NCBI GenBank assembly: GCA_016789175.1
Contig: JAEURK010000138.1
Location: 1 to 39,744 of the forward strand
Source of the DNA: Anaerolineales bacterium
GTDB lineage: Bacteria > Chloroflexota > Anaerolineae > Anaerolineales > UBA6663
Reading direction: 5' to 3'
DNA: 39,744 bases
The position numbers and the translations under genes are program-made. The notes below the pieces were generated by a model, which had not been told where the DNA came from, searched no databases, and saw only the letters and a program-made list of their open reading frames with translations. Shown one piece after another: positions 38,976-39,744 of the stretch. Numbering within the stretch: the first letter of the stretch is position 1; every line of letters begins with the position of its first letter.

Positions 38976-39036
38976 GAGGAAGGAGGAGGGAGGAGCGAAC
39001 GCTGCCGCGCTCTTCGCCCTTCGCGCCTCCTTCCTC
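38976..39036 (+). terminator. Terminator of the chelatase gene
   Basis: An 11-bp stem (GAGGAAGGAGG, 38976-38986, with CCTCCTTCCTC, 39026-39036) is followed by GCTTTTCCTT. It starts 6 bases after the VWA stop and ends just before the tRNA promoter. Confidence 0.65.
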
Positions 39037-39044
39037 GCTTTTCC

Positions 39045-39073
39045 TTGACTCCCACCCCTGACCTGCGTACAAT
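39045..39073 (+). promoter_or_regulatory. Promoter P1 of the tRNA-tuf operon
   Basis: TTGACT (39045-39050), a 17-bp spacer, TACAAT (39068-39073). Transcription would start about 38 bases before the first tRNA. Confidence 0.85.
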
Positions 39074-39084
39074 CCACCTGTTTG

Positions 39085-39111
39085 GCCGGAAGTCTGTTAT
39101 AATCTTCCGGC
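39085..39111 (+). promoter_or_regulatory. Promoter P2 inside an 8-bp palindrome
   Basis: An extended -10 TGTTATAAT (39095-39103) sits in the middle of GCCGGAAG-N11-CTTCCGGC (39085-39092 and 39104-39111). The palindrome could be a repressor site, or a hairpin in the P1 transcript just ahead of the first tRNA. Confidence 0.6.
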
Positions 39112-39117
39112 TAACGT

Positions 39118-39190
39118 GCCGACGTAGCTCAATCGGCAGAGCAACCGCCTTGTAAGCGGTAGGTTATGGGTTCAATTCCCATCGTCGGCT
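39118..39190 (+). tRNA. trnT-TGT: tRNA-Thr (anticodon TGT)
   Basis: 73 nt. The acceptor GCCGACG pairs with CGTCGGC, the D stem is GCTC/GAGC, the anticodon stem ACCGC/GCGGT holds loop CTTGTAA, and the T arm is ATGGG-TTCAATT-CCCAT. CCA is not encoded. Confidence 0.97.
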
Positions 39191-39209
39191 AGCCTTGACA
39201 GTTGAATAG

Positions 39210-39292
39210 GGGCGGTTACCCAAGCGGCCAAAGGGGACTGACTGTAAATCAGTTGGCAAAAGCCTTCGTAGGTTCAAATCCTGCACCGCCCA
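39210..39292 (+). tRNA. trnY-GTA: tRNA-Tyr (anticodon GTA)
   Basis: 83 nt, with the long variable arm of a class II tRNA. The acceptor GGGCGGT pairs with ACCGCCC, the anticodon stem ACTGA/TCAGT holds CTGTAAA, and the T arm has GTTCAAAT. CCA is not encoded. Confidence 0.96.
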
Positions 39293-39299
39293 CTTGTTT

Positions 39300-39372
39300 G
39301 CCCAAGTAGCTCAGTTGGTAGAGCACACCCTTGGTAAGGGTGAGGTCACGAGTTCAATCCTCGTCTTGGGCT
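39300..39372 (+). tRNA. trnT-GGT: tRNA-Thr (anticodon GGT)
   Basis: 73 nt. The acceptor GCCCAAG pairs with CTTGGGC, the anticodon stem CACCC/GGGTG holds loop TTGGTAA, and the T arm is ACGAG-TTCAATC-CTCGT. CCA is not encoded. The Thr-Tyr-Thr-tuf order matches the E. coli thrU-tyrU-glyT-thrT-tufB operon without the Gly gene. Confidence 0.97.
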
Positions 39373-39377
39373 CAACG

Positions 39378-39459
39378 TAGTCGGCCAGTCGGCTGGTCCC
39401 CCAGTCGCCTCGTCGATCACCTGACTAGCCGACTGGACGACCAGCCGACTAGCTGACTA
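39378..39459 (+). promoter_or_regulatory. Long hairpin leader between tRNA-Thr and tuf
   Basis: Arms 39378-39398 and 39439-39459 pair at 20 of 21 positions (one G-U, one mismatch). Inside, CCAGTCG (39401-39407) pairs with CGACTGG (39430-39436), making one nearly continuous rod. It ends 18 bases before the tuf ATG and just ahead of the ribosome site. It could be a processing site that separates tRNA from mRNA, or a regulator of tuf. Confidence 0.65.
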
Positions 39460-39477
39460 GTACAGCGGAGGGAAGAC

Positions 39478-39744
39478 ATGTCGAAGGAGAAGTTCGACCG
39501 CAGCAAGCCGCACCTGAACATCGGGACGATCGGGCACATCGACCATGGCAAGACGTCGCTGACGGCGGCGATCACCAAGGTGTTGGCGCTCAAGAAGATG
39601 GCCGAGTACCGGGCCTACAATCAGATCGACAACGCGCCGGAAGAGCGCGAGCGCGGGATCACGATCAACATCGCGCACGTGGAGTATCAGACCGACAAGC
39701 GCCACTACGCGCACGTCGACTGCCCCGGGCACCGCGACTACATC
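39478..39744 (+). CDS. tuf: Elongation factor Tu (N-terminal 89 codons, truncated by window end)
   Basis: The GTPase that carries aminoacyl-tRNA to the ribosome. The visible part opens [19 protein letters not shown] and has the P-loop GHIDHGKT (usually GHVDHGKT), the switch I region [13 protein letters not shown], and the switch II start [10 protein letters not shown] (Arg where many bacteria have Ala). A strong ribosome site, GGAGG, lies 6 bases before the ATG. It is the last gene of the tRNA operon in this window; the frame runs off the end. Confidence 0.98.
   Translation, partial: MSKEKFDRSKPHLNIGTIGHIDHGKTSLTAAITKVLALKKMAEYRAYNQIDNAPEERERGITINIAHVEYQTDKRHYAHVDCPGHRDYI

Overview
This GC-rich bacterial window looks chromosomal. 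I see no phage genes, insertion sequences or CRISPR arrays. The combination of ClpC, RadA, a membrane-anchored PIN-TRAM protein, GatCAB, many GT-C-type membrane proteins, Pro/Thr-rich lipoproteins and a PGH-R-DYI version of EF-Tu suggests a member of Chloroflexota (Anaerolineae-like). This is an inference from family content; no 16S gene is present.

Layout. (1) 1-12.2 kb, almost all on the minus strand: gatC-gatA-LysE exporter-PTPS-related membrane protein, then gatB-YfhO-like-GT39-GNAT. The genes are tightly packed, with two ATGA stop/start overlaps, so tRNA-dependent amidation genes are interleaved with envelope glycosylation genes. (2) 12.4-18.0 kb, plus strand: a structured leader, a GT-C transferase with a discoidin-like C-terminus, an overlapping GT2 polyprenyl-phosphate sugar synthase, a small membrane protein, and an acyl-CoA carboxylase beta subunit ending in a 24-bp convergent terminator. 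(3) 18.0-35.1 kb, mostly minus strand: an HD-like protein, rlmB, cysS, a PIN-TRAM protein, radA and clpC. The last five keep the order clpC-radA-yacL-cysS-rlmB known from Firmicutes. Envelope genes are inserted between them: a beta-helix protein, a second PTPS-related protein and two lipoproteins. (4) 35.5-39.7 kb: ribosomal protein S1 (minus), then on the plus strand a chelatase AAA+/VWA pair joined across an A9 run, then tRNA-Thr, tRNA-Tyr, tRNA-Thr and the start of tuf.

How the genes work together. GatCAB, CysS, RlmB, S1, the tRNAs and EF-Tu serve translation. ClpC, RadA and PIN-TRAM serve protein quality control, DNA repair and RNA metabolism. The GT2 enzyme probably supplies a lipid-linked sugar to the adjacent GT-C enzymes that decorate the cell surface. 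The ChlI/ChlD pair is probably the ATPase part of a cobalt or magnesium chelatase.

The strongest unusual signal is at 37990-38008. The ChlI frame meets a dnaX-like A_AAA_AAG slippery heptamer two codons before its stop, and the VWA half continues in the -1 frame without a usable start codon of its own. Other notable signals are a palindrome across the -10 box of the tRNA-tuf operon, a long hairpin leader before tuf, a 17-position paired leader at 12333-12441, a terminator-like hairpin in the PIN-TRAM leader, and several genes whose -10 box lies 6-9 nt from the start codon, which suggests leaderless mRNAs.
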